From: Siphlonurus alternatus
Taxonomy: Eukaryota > Arthropoda > Insecta > Ephemeroptera > Siphlonuridae
Assembly (NCBI GenBank): GCA_949825025.1
Contig: OX463787.1
Location: 20,381,608 to 20,445,607, forward strand
Length of the DNA: 64,000 nt
Direction: 5' to 3'
This document shows, piece by piece, positions 10,922 through 28,250 of the stretch. The notes under the pieces were generated by a model. It had not been told where the DNA came from. It searched no databases and saw only the letters and a program-made list of their open reading frames with translations. Position 1 is the first letter of the stretch. Every line of letters starts with the position of its first letter. Position numbers and translations under genes: made by a program.

Positions 10922-12117
10922 TGTATCTTAATATATTTCAATTTTTAATTTTACTTTGCGAATTAAAAATCTACTCTTAATTATTTTAATAATCAAGTTT
11001 GTAAACCATTTTTTTTTAATATGAACAAGCTTGTTTTTTGCTATGATCTCGAAAATATTAATGCTGTCTTGATTTTAAAATATTTTTGGCCCAAAGCTCG
11101 AAAATTTAGGTTTTGGCTTGACAATTTGAAACCTATGTGTAGCCTGAAACACTAAAATTTAACTTCGGTTCGAATTTGAGCTGCATTACTTTATCCCGAA
11201 TAATAGAGGAGATAGTTATAATAAAGTTCATTAAATTTTATATCTTAATTTAATCTTGTGAACCAGTTTATATCCCCATTTCTAAAATAAGCAACTTTAT
11301 TTTCATGACGAAATGTAATACTCTGTTTGCAAACTTATTTAAAAAATAAAAAAAAAAAAAAAAATATTGAAAATTATTTTCCTAAGATCCTAAGAAACAC
11401 AATTTTCTTACATAGAATCCACTATGAGGATATTGCTGTATGCTGCGCTAAATACCTCTTTGCTGATATTATTATGGAATTTAATAAATAAAAGGAAATT
11501 AATTTTATTGCTGGCAACTACGTACACACTAAATGTTATAATTAACCACCTAACGATCACAAAGAAGTATGAACACTAGCATATTCAAATTCACATAGGC
11601 ACTTTTATATCACACTCTTTACCAAAAAGAAGGGAAAGGGCATCTTGTCAAAATTAATTAATCGCTCTTCGCAAGGATTTTTTTTATGCCGAAATTGATT
11701 GCTGGGTGGCTACAAAGAATTGAATTTTGTCTCATGTTTTAAATGAATTATTTTATAGAAATTTCGGATCCCAGTGACGCCCTTGTTGTTAATTTTAGGG
11801 TTGAAGATCTACAAAATTTTATTCATACATAAGAATGCCAACATAAAATAATAAACAATGTCTTAAATTGCAGAAACACCAGTTATTAATTTTCATTTAA
11901 TTTGATGTAAAAGGAACCTAACATTGTCTTAGATATATTAACTGTAGTTTTTCTGGGAATTTATTTCTTTTATAATTTCTTTACCGATATTGAGAATTTT
12001 CCTTTGATACAAATATTTCATCCTGCAGTATTATTGCCTTTCAATTATATATTTGATTTTCTAAACCTTCAATTATAACACAACATAATATTCACATTTA
12101 CACTCGAACACTCGCTG
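10922..12117. other. No gene seen
   Basis: AT-rich sequence downstream of the protease-homologue gene. It has poly-A runs near 11345-11365 and no recognisable exon. Confidence 0.4.
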
Positions 12118-12512
12118 AAAGACTTTAAAGTTATTGCAGTAGCAAGATAAGCCAAATATTTAACATTGTTTTCCTATGCAACATTTTTCTATTCTTGCTA
12201 TTGCAATAAGTCAGTCTGTGTGAATGTCACCAGCAAAGTACTTTCAAGATATTTGACAAATACTGTCAAGAATGCCCTGGTAAAATTTCAACATTCCAGA
12301 ATTAAAATTATGTCCGTGATGCAGCTAGAGTGAAACTAACTTTGGCAGTGATTTCCCTATTTCTTTGCCGCAGACAGGGTACAAATGACGTCACAGGTGC
12401 CTTTTCATCTGCTATTATCTCTGATATTATAGCTGCTGAAACAATTTTTTTTATGCAACCGTATCATACTGAGGCAATACGAACTGTGGACTTAATACTG
12501 TGAAATGGGGCC
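12118..12512 (+). repeat. Single-arm copy of foldback family P3
   Basis: Matches the right half of 2533-3244 (TATTGCAGTAGCAA, then CCCTGGTAAAATTTCAACATTCCAG, TGACGTCACAGGTGCC, TGTGGACTTAATACTGTGAAATG). The left arm is missing. Confidence 0.75.
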
Positions 12513-13066
12513 TTTAAGAGCGCTAGTATAAGAGAATTGACATGCCACACGTGAGTTCAAATCTAATATTGAAAAATGTAAAAAAAATGTAACCTGCTTG
12601 TTACACAAAATTCATTAAACACGTTAATAACGTAAGTGAATTTTGTTTGTTTTTGTTTTTATCTTCTGTAAATGTTATTAATGTATTGTTTTGTATTGTT
12701 ATTTTTAATAAATATATAGTTAATTTTGTTTAAGCTTACTATACGTGTTGAATAATTGTATGTAACTCAGTTCCAACCGATAGGGCTTCATTTAGGGCCT
12801 TTGTTGGACTGTATTTGTACACAATTTAATAATAAAAAACTGAAAAAAAAATAAATCGTGCACTTTCAACACGAAGATCACGCAATAAGCGTTTTTTGCA
12901 AAATATATAAAATAGTTTAATAATTATACTCCCTGAAATGGTTAACATTCCAATAGTTATTTATACACCCGTTATTACGTACAAATGGAAATAATTAAGA
13001 AAAACTTGTTTTAAAAAAAAAAATGTTACATTTTTATGTGTTTTGATAATATAAAAGTGATTTTAG

Positions 13067-13072
13067 TTTATT
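13067..13072 (-). terminator. Possible polyadenylation signal AATAAA
   Basis: AATAAA on the minus strand, about 20 nt past an in-frame TAA (13093-13091). It would end the protease-homologue transcript if the last exon is not spliced further. In AT-rich DNA the hexamer is common, so this is weak evidence. Confidence 0.35.
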
Positions 13073-13104
13073 GGAAATATTATGTCAATTTTAAGAAAAC
13101 TTAC

Positions 13105-18612
<5,508 letters not shown>

Positions 18613-18759
18613 CTGCAAGTGATAAATTAACTGTGTTATGGAAAACAGGTCAAGCGATGGCTTTTTAACTTAAATAGTCACTATTTCTAATATTGAAAAG
18701 TTCTTTAAACTAATATCTGTAACATGTATTTTCTATTCTTAATAGCACTTTTTCCCTCA

Positions 18760-19170
18760 GAGAGCGTGAGTGTGCATAATGCACAGCTGGAGAATACTTG
18801 TCTTCTATTTCTGCCTTGTAGATGCCAGTCATGCAGCGGAAAGTTACAGGCTAGGAATTAAATGCAAAATACGTTGCACAATGTGAGCATGATGAGTGAA
18901 CAACACTGCCCACGCCTGCTTGCCTAAGAATTATTCGTGGTCGAGCAGTCGTAACAACTGCCTGCTCTCAACGACAAGCAAGATTTCTTATTAATATTCA
19001 AGTAACAAATTTCTTTATATTTTATGAAGTGTTAATAATTTTCATACGTTGTGTAATATTAATTACACCACAGTATAACCAATATATATTTCCCCAATAA
19101 TTCAATTCTGCATCTCCAATTATAATTTTCATTAGTGATGGAAATGGTGTATTAAAAATCAGGCGAAGCA
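18760..19170 (+). repeat. Dispersed repeat D1, copy 1
   Basis: Shares a series of words with 33480-34240: ATACTTGTCTTCTATT / ATACAAGTCTTCAATT, CCAGTCATGCAGCGGAAAGT / CCAGTTACGAAGCGGAAAGT, and CCACAGTATAACCAATATA / CCACAGTATAAACAATATA. It has no coding capacity and lies just upstream of the protease-homologue first exon. Confidence 0.6.
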
Positions 19171-19753
19171 ATGTAATTAAAAAGCAAAATTGGAGATTTT
19201 GTTTGGGAAATTAACTGTGTAATAGAAAAAGGAATGAGTGAAAAATTAACAAAAATAAATAACGGACCAAATGAGGTCACCAAAATCAATATGCCTTAAG
19301 TAATTGAAATACAGTTGCCAGATAAAAAAATCTCAGTGTACCGTAATCGGCTACGCCCTTGTAAACAAACTCGGCGTGCACCAATATCAAAAAACTATTG
19401 TTCTTTACAGCCTGCCCTACCAGCCAGCCAAGACAACAGGCGCGAGCAGCTTGCAGGCAGTGGAACACAAGACAGGTGAAAGACAGGATTTGTCTATTTG
19501 TGACCGAATTCCAGCTGTCCATAACCTTGCCCGCACAAGCGGCAAGCAAGCAAGCCAGCCACCCCCACAACTTCCCTTTTCCGCGCGCCGAATACCCGTG
19601 ACAATCTGCGACAGACCAATGCAAGACGAGTGCAAGGTTTCTAAAATAAACTTAAAAACAAGTTTTTGTAGCAAAGTTTTTTCAGAAAATTTAATTATCT
19701 AAATAAGATTTTTTTTTTCTCAATTTTAATTTTTGATAAATTGAGCTTAAAAC

Positions 19754-21260
19754 TAGGGCTGTAAATAACCGAGAAAAATATTTGACCGGATACCGGTCAA
19801 AATGGTCAACGTTTAACTAGTTTTCATTCAAACCGAAATTCGATTAAAAATCTAACAAGAATTCTGAAAATGTTTAACCGATTAAAAATATCGTCTAATC
19901 GATACCGGTTAATTTTATTCGATCGGTTAATTTAACCAAAACGGTTAACTCTGCGCCATTTTTTTGGTAATTATCAAGTGAAATAAATATAAATTTAATA
20001 CAAATACCATTAACCATTACTATTGCATACAAAACTGAATATAGAATATTATTCTTGTTTCTTTTATCAACATCATACATTATTTAACAACATTAAAATT
20101 AAAATAACAACAGTATAAATTATTTTCAATACTTTTTTAGAATTAAAGTCCGTAGACAAGATGATGGTTATTTAGAATAAATATATTTTAATTAATGTTA
20201 ATAATAATGATATTGTTTAATAAACATGCATTATTGAATATGGTTACTTTTCAGTGTCATAATTGCATTCTATTTTTGGGCGGGGGATTGAGGGAGGGAG
20301 GAAGATGAATTGAAAATTTCCAAAAATTTTATTTATTTTTCGAACTGTTCTCTAAATATCATATTATTTATTTTTTGTGAATAACACTAGAATTTGTTAT
20401 TTCCTTTCTTATAGTTCATAATATATGTTTTTAGTTGATTTCCTAAAGCGGAAGTTGAACAATAGTTCAACTTACATTGTCAAAAATATAAGTAAATGAT
20501 GAAAATGTATAGATATTAAATTGTAATGTTTGAGAGGATGGTCAAATATACCTTATACACAGCCCGTTTAAAATACCTTATTCTTGACGGGCTATGTCTT
20601 ATATATCCTGAAAGGAATTCATGTATATTTTAAAGTCTAACAATATTTTATGAATAAAGATATATGAATGAATATATATTTATGCTAAACTACCTGCAAG
20701 TAGTAAGTGCGAGCTGCATGGTCTTTCTGTGCTCCTTGGAGTAATTTTTATGCTAGAGCTAAGCTGATTGCTGTATTATCAAGACAATTAGTAGCCCAAG
20801 TGCAAAATTTTGCTTAACAATGCCTGATTAAAAGAAAAGTATTTTTCTTTATTTTAGAAAAATGCACATTAATTTAAAAAAATACTAAAAAATATTTTTT
20901 TTAAATCAGGCGTTATTTTGCCCAATTGTGCACTTGGGCTACTAATTATTTTGATACTACAGCAATCAGCTTAGCTCTAGCATAAAAATTGTTCCGAGGA
21001 GCAAGGATAATAAATTAACATGGTGAAGATACGCCAGTGTTGCCAACTACCGGTGCTACACCCAATGCCTTTAAAAGTGCTTAAAATTATTACACGGCTA
21101 GAAATGGTTAAAATTGACTCTAGGTTAATTTTCAATTTTAATCGAAGTTCGGTTAAACGGTTAAATTAACCGTAACCTCAAGTAACAGTATTTTATGAAA
21201 ACGATTAACCTTGGGGTTTTAACCGAATGGTTAATCAACCGGTTATAATTTTCAGCCCTA
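19754..21260. mobile_element. hAT-like non-autonomous transposon with 8-bp target duplication
   Basis: The ends TAGGGCTGTAAATAACCG and CGGTTATAATTTTCAGCCCTA form imperfect terminal inverted repeats. They are flanked by CTTAAAAC (19746-19753) and CTTAAACC (21261-21268), a 7-of-8 match. Subterminal regions carry many GGTTAA/TTAACC words. No transposase frame is seen. A second repeat (about 20740-21080) is nested inside it. Confidence 0.75.
20740..21080. repeat. Inverted-repeat unit nested in the hAT-like element
   Basis: TTTTATGCTAGAGCTAAGCTGATTG and GTAGCCCAAGTGCAAAATT are mirrored by AATTGTGCACTTGGGCTAC and CAATCAGCTTAGCTCTAGC around an AT-rich loop. It is followed by CAGTGTTGCCAACTACCGG. 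The same unit is at about 33755-34060 inside repeat D1. Confidence 0.75.
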
Positions 21261-21268
21261 CTTAAACC

Positions 21269-22018
21269 TGCTTTCGCAATCTCATGCATTCAAATACTGA
21301 TCAAAATGAAGCTCTGTATAAATGTAACATTAAATAAAATTAAGATGAATGTACTTCTCAAATTTCTCACTGCTTCTTGAATCATCCCTCTTTGGACAAG
21401 TTTTTGAATGGACCATTGATAATTGATGTGAAAAACCCATGCATTGTAGTGATAATGTAGAAGAACAATGTACCCTTCTTTATTATAATGAAGGTATACG
21501 ATCCTTGCTTCAGTTTCTCCATGACAATCATGAGCTCACGGAGTGCTGGAAGTATGAGGTCAACAAGATTCCTTGTCCAGAAAATAAGTGCATGCAGAAA
21601 TTGAGCATCTTTACAATCCCTGTTTAAATACTTTAAATGATACAAAGATCATATTAAATACAAATCTTTGATCTTAGTATAAGCAAATAAAAATATATAT
21701 GTTTATTATTTTATCATTTAAAGTAGAAAAATATATATAATTGTAAACAACGTAAAATGCTATATCATTGATAACGGTAATCAATAAAATTATCAAAAAG
21801 TTAAAAATTCAACTTTTTCAACTGCATTTAAAAAATTCAACATGTTAATCTCAATCAATAGTAGAATACAGCAATAAAAGAGCCAAGATATAACTGAAAA
21901 GATATGTGTTGTAAAAATAGCATTTAAAATAATTTAGACACGGAACGTTCTATTTCTCTAAAGATGGCGTGAAAGATGCATATTCTATATTTTATACAAC
22001 TGTGTTTCTCTGACAGCT

Positions 22019-22020
<2 letters not shown>
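21269..22020. other. No gene seen
   Basis: AT-rich DNA between the hAT-like element and the first TAA tract. Confidence 0.4.
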
Positions 22021-22059
<39 letters not shown>

Positions 22060-22060
22060 T
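22021..22060. repeat. (AAT)n tract at the 5' border of retroelement cluster 1
   Basis: About 13 units directly before the first base of the Dong-type element. It fits the (TAA)n target preference known for the Dong lineage. Confidence 0.9.
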
Positions 22061-22176
22061 GGGCACCCGGCTGTTCTTGACTCATGCTAAACACTGTGTG
22101 GGAAAAATTCAGTAAGCGACGCGTGGGACCGCGCCCTTGGGGCTCCACCTGGGGGTTGTTTAATTACAGCCTTCAG

Positions 22177-22248
22177 TCCATAGCCACTAACTGGTTATGG
22201 AGCCTGAGCTCTCCCTGCTGCCGCGGAGCTCAGAGTACCTAGGCAGCA
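22177..22248 (+). other. Structured 5' leader: hairpin plus H-type pseudoknot
   Basis: TCCATA (22177-22182) pairs with TATGGA (22196-22201). CTGAGCTC (22204-22211) pairs with GAGCTCAG (22226-22233). TGCTGCC in that loop (22216-22222) pairs with GGCAGCA (22242-22248). The last two stems (8 and 7 bp, connecting loops of 4, 3 and 8 nt) make a sterically reasonable pseudoknot. The sequence is kept in the leaders at 26901-26945, 42488-42532 and 46524-46568. R2-type elements are known to use a 5' RNA pseudoknot to bind their protein; the same role here is inference. Confidence 0.55.
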
Positions 22249-22314
22249 AAATCTCGGCAATGCTGGGGACTCTGTGGTATGGGCTAACCCCCCTCCCACA
22301 TGAGTATAAATTAA

Positions 22315-25300
22315 ATGGTTCCTAGGCATAACATGCGAAGGCCCCCCGACCATGCCGGCATCTCGGATGAGTCGGCTGCACCAAGTGGTAGAGGACAAAG
22401 GGACCAGCCTCTACATGGGCGATTGAGGTGGACGGAGGGGCTTTGTGATGAACTGCTTGTCTGTTACGAAGCTAGTGAGCCTCAGCGGAGGGGATATATG
22501 GCCCGTCTTCTAATGATTTGGCAGGAGCGCCATCCGGAGATGGGGGTAACGAAACAGCAGTTGAGCGACCAAGCCAGAGCTGTGCTGGGGCGTCGGGGAA
22601 TTTTACCCAGGTCGCAGACGCCTTCTTCTGCTTCTAGCTCGCAAGCCTCTGTCTCAGAATCGGTGGAATTTCGTTCGTCGTCTTCCTCCGAAGATGAGGC
22701 ACAGCCTGAACCTGTTGTTTTGCAGGGGAGGGTTTTTGAGGCAGAGCTGAGGGAGGAGATTGAAAAGACCAGTCTGCGTTTCGAAAAGCGACCATTCCTT
22801 CGGAGACCGAGAAGGAAAATCCGAGCACAAGACTTGGTAGCGATGAATGAGGCACTTTTCTCATGCCTCACCCAGGAGTCAACGTTGATGGAAGTCAACG
22901 TGGCTGTCTTTGCCGCCGCGAAGCTCATGCTTTTGAAGATGCAGGATGGCCCGAGTGCCCAGGAAAAGATCCGTGGGCAGATAGCAGATCTGGAGGAGAG
23001 GATTCTGGAGGCCAGACGGGGTGCGTCACGAATCCAGAGTGTTGTGGAGTTTGTCCGTTCAGGGAGACCAGCTTCCCGGAAGATGAAGCTACTTTTAGCT
23101 TCAACACGGACGCTTTACAAGACTCTACGCTTTTCTGTTTTGGTTGTTGCCAAACAGAAGTTGCTGGATCGAATCCGCACCCTGAAGGCTATAAAAGCAA
23201 AGAAGCTGAGTCGTTTGCAGTGCTTGGAGGATAAAAACGTCTTTCTTCACAATGCGCGCCGCTTTTTGGAGCGGGAGAGCCCAGCGCCTCCACACAACCC
23301 TCCTACGGCGGATGCTATCCGTGCGTTCTGGGCGGGAATTTATGGGGGAAGTGTCGAGTTCAACGTCGAGTCTCAGGCTCTCTCGGAGTTTGAGAAGCTT
23401 TGTCGGAGAGTGCAGGATAGGCAGGTAGTGTGCCCGGATGTCACAGTAGAACTTGTTGCCCGATCTTTCAGAGGAAAGCGCAATTGGGCAGCGCCAGGCG
23501 TTGATAAGATCCAAACATTCTGGTGGAAAAAGTTTATGGCTGTGCATCCTCACTTGGCAAGGCATTACACCGCCATGTTAAGGGGCACGATGGAGATCCC
23601 TGCTTGGTTGGTGGAGGGACCCACGATCCTGATCCCCAAAGGGGGGGACTTGTCACTTCCATCCAGCTATAGACCCATCACCACGCTCAACACCGAGTAT
23701 AAAGATTTTACTGGTTGTTTGAATGAGCTACTGGAGGACTCTATTCAGCCAGTTTGGGTAGAGTTGCACGAGCAGAAGGGGGCTCGGAGGGGCCACGAGG
23801 GGTGTAAGGAGAACCTTCTCCTGGACCGCTGCGTCTGTCAAGATGCCATACATCATAAGCGGAACCTCTCTGTGGCCTGGGTGGACTTCAGGAAGGCTTT
23901 CGACATGACATCGCATGGCTTAATCTTGAGGTGTCTCGAGATCTTGAATGTTCATCCCGATCTGGTGAGATGCATTGGGGACCTCATGCCGCTGTGGAGG
24001 ACTCGCTTCCAGTGTAAGGCTGGTGGTAGAGTGTCGTACACAGAGTTCGTGGCATATCAGCGGGGAGTGTTCCAGGGGGACTCCCTTAGCCCCAAACTTT
24101 ACTGCATCTCCCAGTTGCCCCTTTCTGCTTTACTTCGGGAACAAGATGGGTACATGGCTGGCCCACCTTCGTGTCGGAGCCATAAGGTCACCAATGCATT
24201 CTTCATGGATGACCTGAAAATCTATGGTTCTAGCAAACGCAAGCTCAGGGAGTCGCTTGGTCTTGTTAGTAGCTTTGCAGCAGACACGGGGATGGAGTTA
24301 TGCTTGGACAAGTGTGCAGTCCTGCACATTCGACTTGGCAAGGTGTGTGGCCAACGAGAAGACATGGAGCTGGTAGACGGGAGCATCATTAGACATCTCG
24401 ATGCCGAAGCACGGTACAAGTATCTGGGCGTGAGTGAAAGTCACGTTCAGGATACAGGATCGTGCCAGAAGGTGCTTCGTGGGGAGTATGTTCGACGCCT
24501 GAAGAAGATCTGGAGTTCCAGGTTGTCGGGTCGCAATAAGATATAAGCGACCAACATGCTAGCCATCCCTGTCATGCTCTACACCTTTGGTGCCATGAAA
24601 TGGAACGTGGCAGAGCTGAAGGTTCTCGATACCATCACGAGGAAAGTCATGTCTTCAAACTTGAGCCACCATAAGCGGGCTTCTGTTGAGAGGGTCTACC
24701 TTCCACGTGATCAGGGAGGTAGAGGGTTGCTCGGAGTTGAGAACATCTACAACCGAATGGTTATCAGTATGGAGTGTCGTGTGGTAACGAGCACAGATCC
24801 CTATCTCCAACTTGTGTATGGGCATGAGTTGTGGGGCAGTGGAGCGTTTTTGTTCAGTGCAGCAAAAAGGGCGGCTTGGGCATTGGGAGTACAGTTGGAT
24901 TTGGTGGAGCCGGAGTCGAGGCCAGGAGTAAACCTTGCAGGTTTGAATCGGGCTCTCGCCAAGCAGAGGGTGAGGGAGGCGGAGGTGCGTTTTCTTTTGA
25001 GAGGGCACATGGCAAAGAGCATGCATAGCGTGTTCTACAAGAACATCGAGAGCCAGGGCCTTTGCAGGGAGCGTACTTTTGCCTTTCTTCGCTCCTCTGG
25101 GATGACTTCCGTGTCAGAGAGCAATATCATCAAGATGCAGGATGGTGTGTTCACATCCCTGGTGTACCAGCAGTTGATCTTTGGTCGTCAGCTGGACACC
25201 AGATGTCGGGCGTGCTTCCGTTCTCCCGAGACTACCATGCATCTTCTCTCTGCATGTCCTTTCTATGCCCGTACTCTTTACATCGAGAGGCACAATGCTG

Positions 25301-25809
25301 CACTGCGGGTGCTTTATTTCCATCTGAGGCACCATTTTGGTATTGACGATTCACCTGTCATACCATACGCTCCTGGGGACGTTGAGGCAGTGGTGGCAAA
25401 CGACCAGGTGAAGATCTTCTGGAACTATTCGTTTCCCACCACTCGCAAGCTCCATGCCAACAAGCCGGACATCTAGGTACTTGAGAAGCACAAGAAGGCG
25501 TTGACCATGGTGGAGTTTTCTGCTCCTTCGGAGCAGAACCTCACGGAAAAGTATGCCGAAAAACGCGATAAGTACCGCGATCTTGTCATGGACTTGCGGC
25601 AGAGCTATGCTGGACATTCGGTTGTGTTGGTCGTTCTTTTGGTTGGGGTGATGGGTGGAGTTCCCGACTCATTGGTTTCTGGGCTGCGGCAAATACCAGG
25701 TTGCCGTGGATCCGCTGAGCGGCTGGCGGATGCCATGCAGAAGGCAGTGTTGCTGGGCTCCCTCCGTCTACTTCGGGCCCATGGGGAGGTTGGTGAGGTG
25801 CACCGATAA
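22315..25809 (+). pseudogene. Dong-type retrotransposon ORF, copy 1, two nonsense codons
   Basis: Same start and architecture as the intact frame at 42599-46093. It is broken by TAA at 24544-24546 (codon CAA in copy 3) and by TAG at 25474-25476 (GTG in copy 3). The first part (743 codons) retains the Myb-like N-terminus and all RT motifs (VDFRKAFD, FQGDSLSP, FMDDLKIYG). The later parts hold the CCHC finger and the endonuclease. It is probably unable to move alone, though the structured RNA ends remain. Confidence 0.85.
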
Positions 25810-26008
25810 AAAGAAAAATATGAAAAGGCAGCCCCGGAGTTTACTGCACGAGAGTGCGGAGCGCTGGGGTCAAGGAGGCACTGCTAGGTTTGTCTTATAA
25901 TGACCTATGAGACGGCTTAGCAGTGTCTAAAAAAAAAAAAATAATAATAATAATAATTATTATTATTATTATTATTAATTAATCCGTGGGATTAATTAAT
26001 TAATTAAT

Positions 26009-26756
26009 CCGAGGTCCGTGGGATCGGCCACCTTACCATCAGGGTGGTTATGGTGGAGGTGGGGGCTCCACTCTGTGGGTGGATGGTTATTGGTGCATCA
26101 GAAACCTGCAGAGTGGGAGCGGCAGGCTGACGGAACGGTGGCTTACTTGACGCAAGTCAGGAGCAGCCGTGTCAGCGTAGGGTGGGGTTTTTGTAGGTGG
26201 GGGGTGGGTGCGAGCGCTATGTGGTGTATTCACTGTGTGGGGGGAACTATTTTTCGTGTATGGTGACCAGCCGGCCGGCTCAGGGAGATGTGGTGCCAAT
26301 ATATCGTAGTGGCCCGTGCAGTCAGGAAGTAGTCCCCTAGGTCTGACACTCGTATGACGAACGCTCCTCATGGATATTTTCGGTGAGGCAGCGGTCTGAA
26401 GGTGAGGCTCTCCAAACAGGTGGGTGAAGCAAAGCTAATATCCGAACACAACAGTGAACGGCGCTCGCGGACGGGGATTGTGGGTCGGGGGAGAGGGTGC
26501 AAAGCTCGGTCGCGGTGGGGCTGATGTTCACTGCGGTGACACTATTCGTACGTCATGCTCGGGGTAATAGACCCGGGTCCTACGGGTGTGATTCCGTGGA
26601 GGCTGGGTCTCACCGTGGCCGAAAGTCTGGTACTCCAAATTGGCAATGTTGGGGAAAAAACGAGGCACTGCTGGGTCTGTCCTATGACCAGGGCAATCCA
26701 GGAGTGTCTCAAAAAAAAAAAAAAAAAAAAAAAAATAATAATAATAATAATAATAA
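26009..26756 (+). mobile_element. Non-autonomous partner element, 5'-truncated copy
   Basis: Begins GAGGTCCGTGGGATCGGCC and matches 27098-27790 almost base for base. It ends AGGAGTGTCTC, then poly(A)-(AAT)n. A TTAATTAATTAATCC stretch and (ATT)n precede it. It has no protein-coding potential. Confidence 0.8.
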
Positions 26757-27838
26757 AGGGCATCCGGCTGTTCTTGACTCATGCTAAACACTGTGTGGGG
26801 AAAGTTCAGTACGCGACGCGTGGGACCGCGCCCTTGGGGCTCCACCTGGGGGTTGTTTAACTACAGCCCTCAGTCCATAGCCACTAACCGGTTATGGAGC
26901 CTGAGCTCTCCCTGCTGCCGCGGAGCTCAGAGTACCTAGGCAGCAAAATCTCGGCAATGCTGGGGACTCTCATAGTTTAACAGGAGACTATGGGAGGATA
27001 AACGTAACGGTCCCTAGCGCAATTGTCGGAGGTTGCGTGAAGGAGTCCCCGGATGGCCGGCGTGATCAGTTTGCCGGCTGCACCTAGTGGCGGGGAGGTC
27101 CGCGGGATCGGCCACCTTACCATCAGGGTGGTTTAAGTGGAGGTGGGTGCTCCACTTTGTGGGTAGATGGTCATTGGTGCACCAGAAACCTGCAGAGTGG
27201 GAGCGGCAGGCTGACGGAACGGTGGCTTACTTGACGCAAGTCAGGAGCAGCCGTGTCAGCGTAGGGTGGGTTTTTTGTGGGTGGGGGGTGGGCGCGAGCG
27301 CTATGTGGTGTATTCACTGTGTGGGATGAACTATGTTTCGTGTATGGTGACCAGCCGGCTGGCTCAGGGAGATGTGGTGCCAATATATCGTAGTGGCCCG
27401 TGCAGTCAGGAAGTAGTCCCCTAGGTCTGACACTCGTATGACGAACGCTCCTCATGGATATTTTCGGTGAGGCAGCGGTCTGAAGGTGAGGCTCTCCAAA
27501 CGAGTGGGTGAAGCAAAGCTAATATCCGAACACAACAGTGAACGGCGCTCGCGGATGGGGATTGTGGGTCGGGGGAGAGGGTGCAAAGCTCGGTCGCGGT
27601 GGGGCTGATGGTCACTGCGGTGACACTATTCGTACGTCATGCTCGGGGTAATAGACCCGGGTCCTACGGGTGTGATTCCGTGGAGGTTGGGTAACACCGT
27701 GGCCGAAAGTCTGGCACTCCAAAGGGGCATTGTTGGGGAAAAAACGAGGCACTGCTGGGTCTGTTCTATGACCAGGGAAATCCAGTAGTGTCTCACGAAA
27801 AAAAAAAAAAAAATAATAATAATAATAATAATAATAAT
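26757..27838 (+). mobile_element. Non-autonomous partner element, full-length copy
   Basis: The first ~210 bp (GGGCATCCGGCTGTTCTTG to GCTGGGGACTCT) match the Dong-type leader, including the pseudoknot. The next ~820 bp (from about 26971) are unrelated to the Dong-type ORF and non-coding. The last ~60 bp resemble the Dong-type 3' end (GAGGCACTGCTGGGTCTGT ... AGTGTCTC-A(n)-(AAT)n). It is bounded by (AAT)n tracts. The body is not an internal deletion of the autonomous element. This suggests mobilisation by the Dong-type protein. Confidence 0.75.
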
Positions 27839-27967
27839 TGCCCCGGAGTTTACTGCACGAGAGTGCGGAGCGCTGGGGTCGAGGAGGCACTGCTAGGTTT
27901 GTCTTGTAATGACCTATGAGACGGCTTAGTAGTGTCTAAAAAAAAAATAATAATAATAATAATAATA
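27839..27967 (+). mobile_element. Dong-type 3' end fragment in the tail of a minus-strand retroelement
   Basis: GCCCCGGAGTTTACTGCACG to CTTAGTAGTGTCTAAAAA is the last ~105 bp of the Dong-type element. Its (AAT)n tail runs directly into AAAATTTTATTTCGAAGG, which on the minus strand is the AATAAA-bearing 3' end of the jockey/CR1-type element. It lies between two (AAT)n tracts. Confidence 0.8.
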
Positions 27968-28250
27968 AAAATTTTATTTCGAAGGCAAAGGTTGTACAAG
28001 ACAACATACATCACGTCAAAATCTCAATCAACACACTAAAAAATAACAATAAATTGACACTATCACAACATAATACTAACAGACAAAAAACAAACAAACA
28101 ATATTTTATATTAACGCTACAAAAAAAAAATTATCAGCTTACATATGTATTAAATTTTAATGTTGATTAATTTTAAGATTTTAGGTTAAACAATTCTCAG
28201 GTAACTTATTAGCAAAAAAATTTTTACTAAATAAAACTCTTTATCAATCA

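Larger units (their letters stand above)
22061..25980 (+). mobile_element. R4/Dong-type non-LTR retrotransposon, copy 1 (full length, two stops)
   Basis: A 250-nt leader, a single open frame interrupted twice, a 3' UTR of about 115 nt ending GCAGTGTCT, and a poly(A)-(AAT)n tail. (AAT)n lies on both sides. Domain content and tail match copy 3 closely by eye. Confidence 0.88.

Noticed and set aside
19286..19702. Overlapping frames of 67-132 codons on both strands
   Set aside because: No domain, splice context or codon pattern supports a gene. The region is GC-richer repeat-like DNA upstream of the protease homologue.
22061..22160. HDV-like self-cleaving ribozyme at the Dong-type 5' end
   Set aside because: R2-group elements often have one, but I could not pair the first bases with a downstream P1 strand in the required order. 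A covariance search with an HDV-like model would decide.
26528..27890. Small proteins in the non-autonomous element
   Set aside because: They cover poly(A)/(AAT)n tails (poly-Lys, poly-Tyr) and are not preserved as coding between copies.
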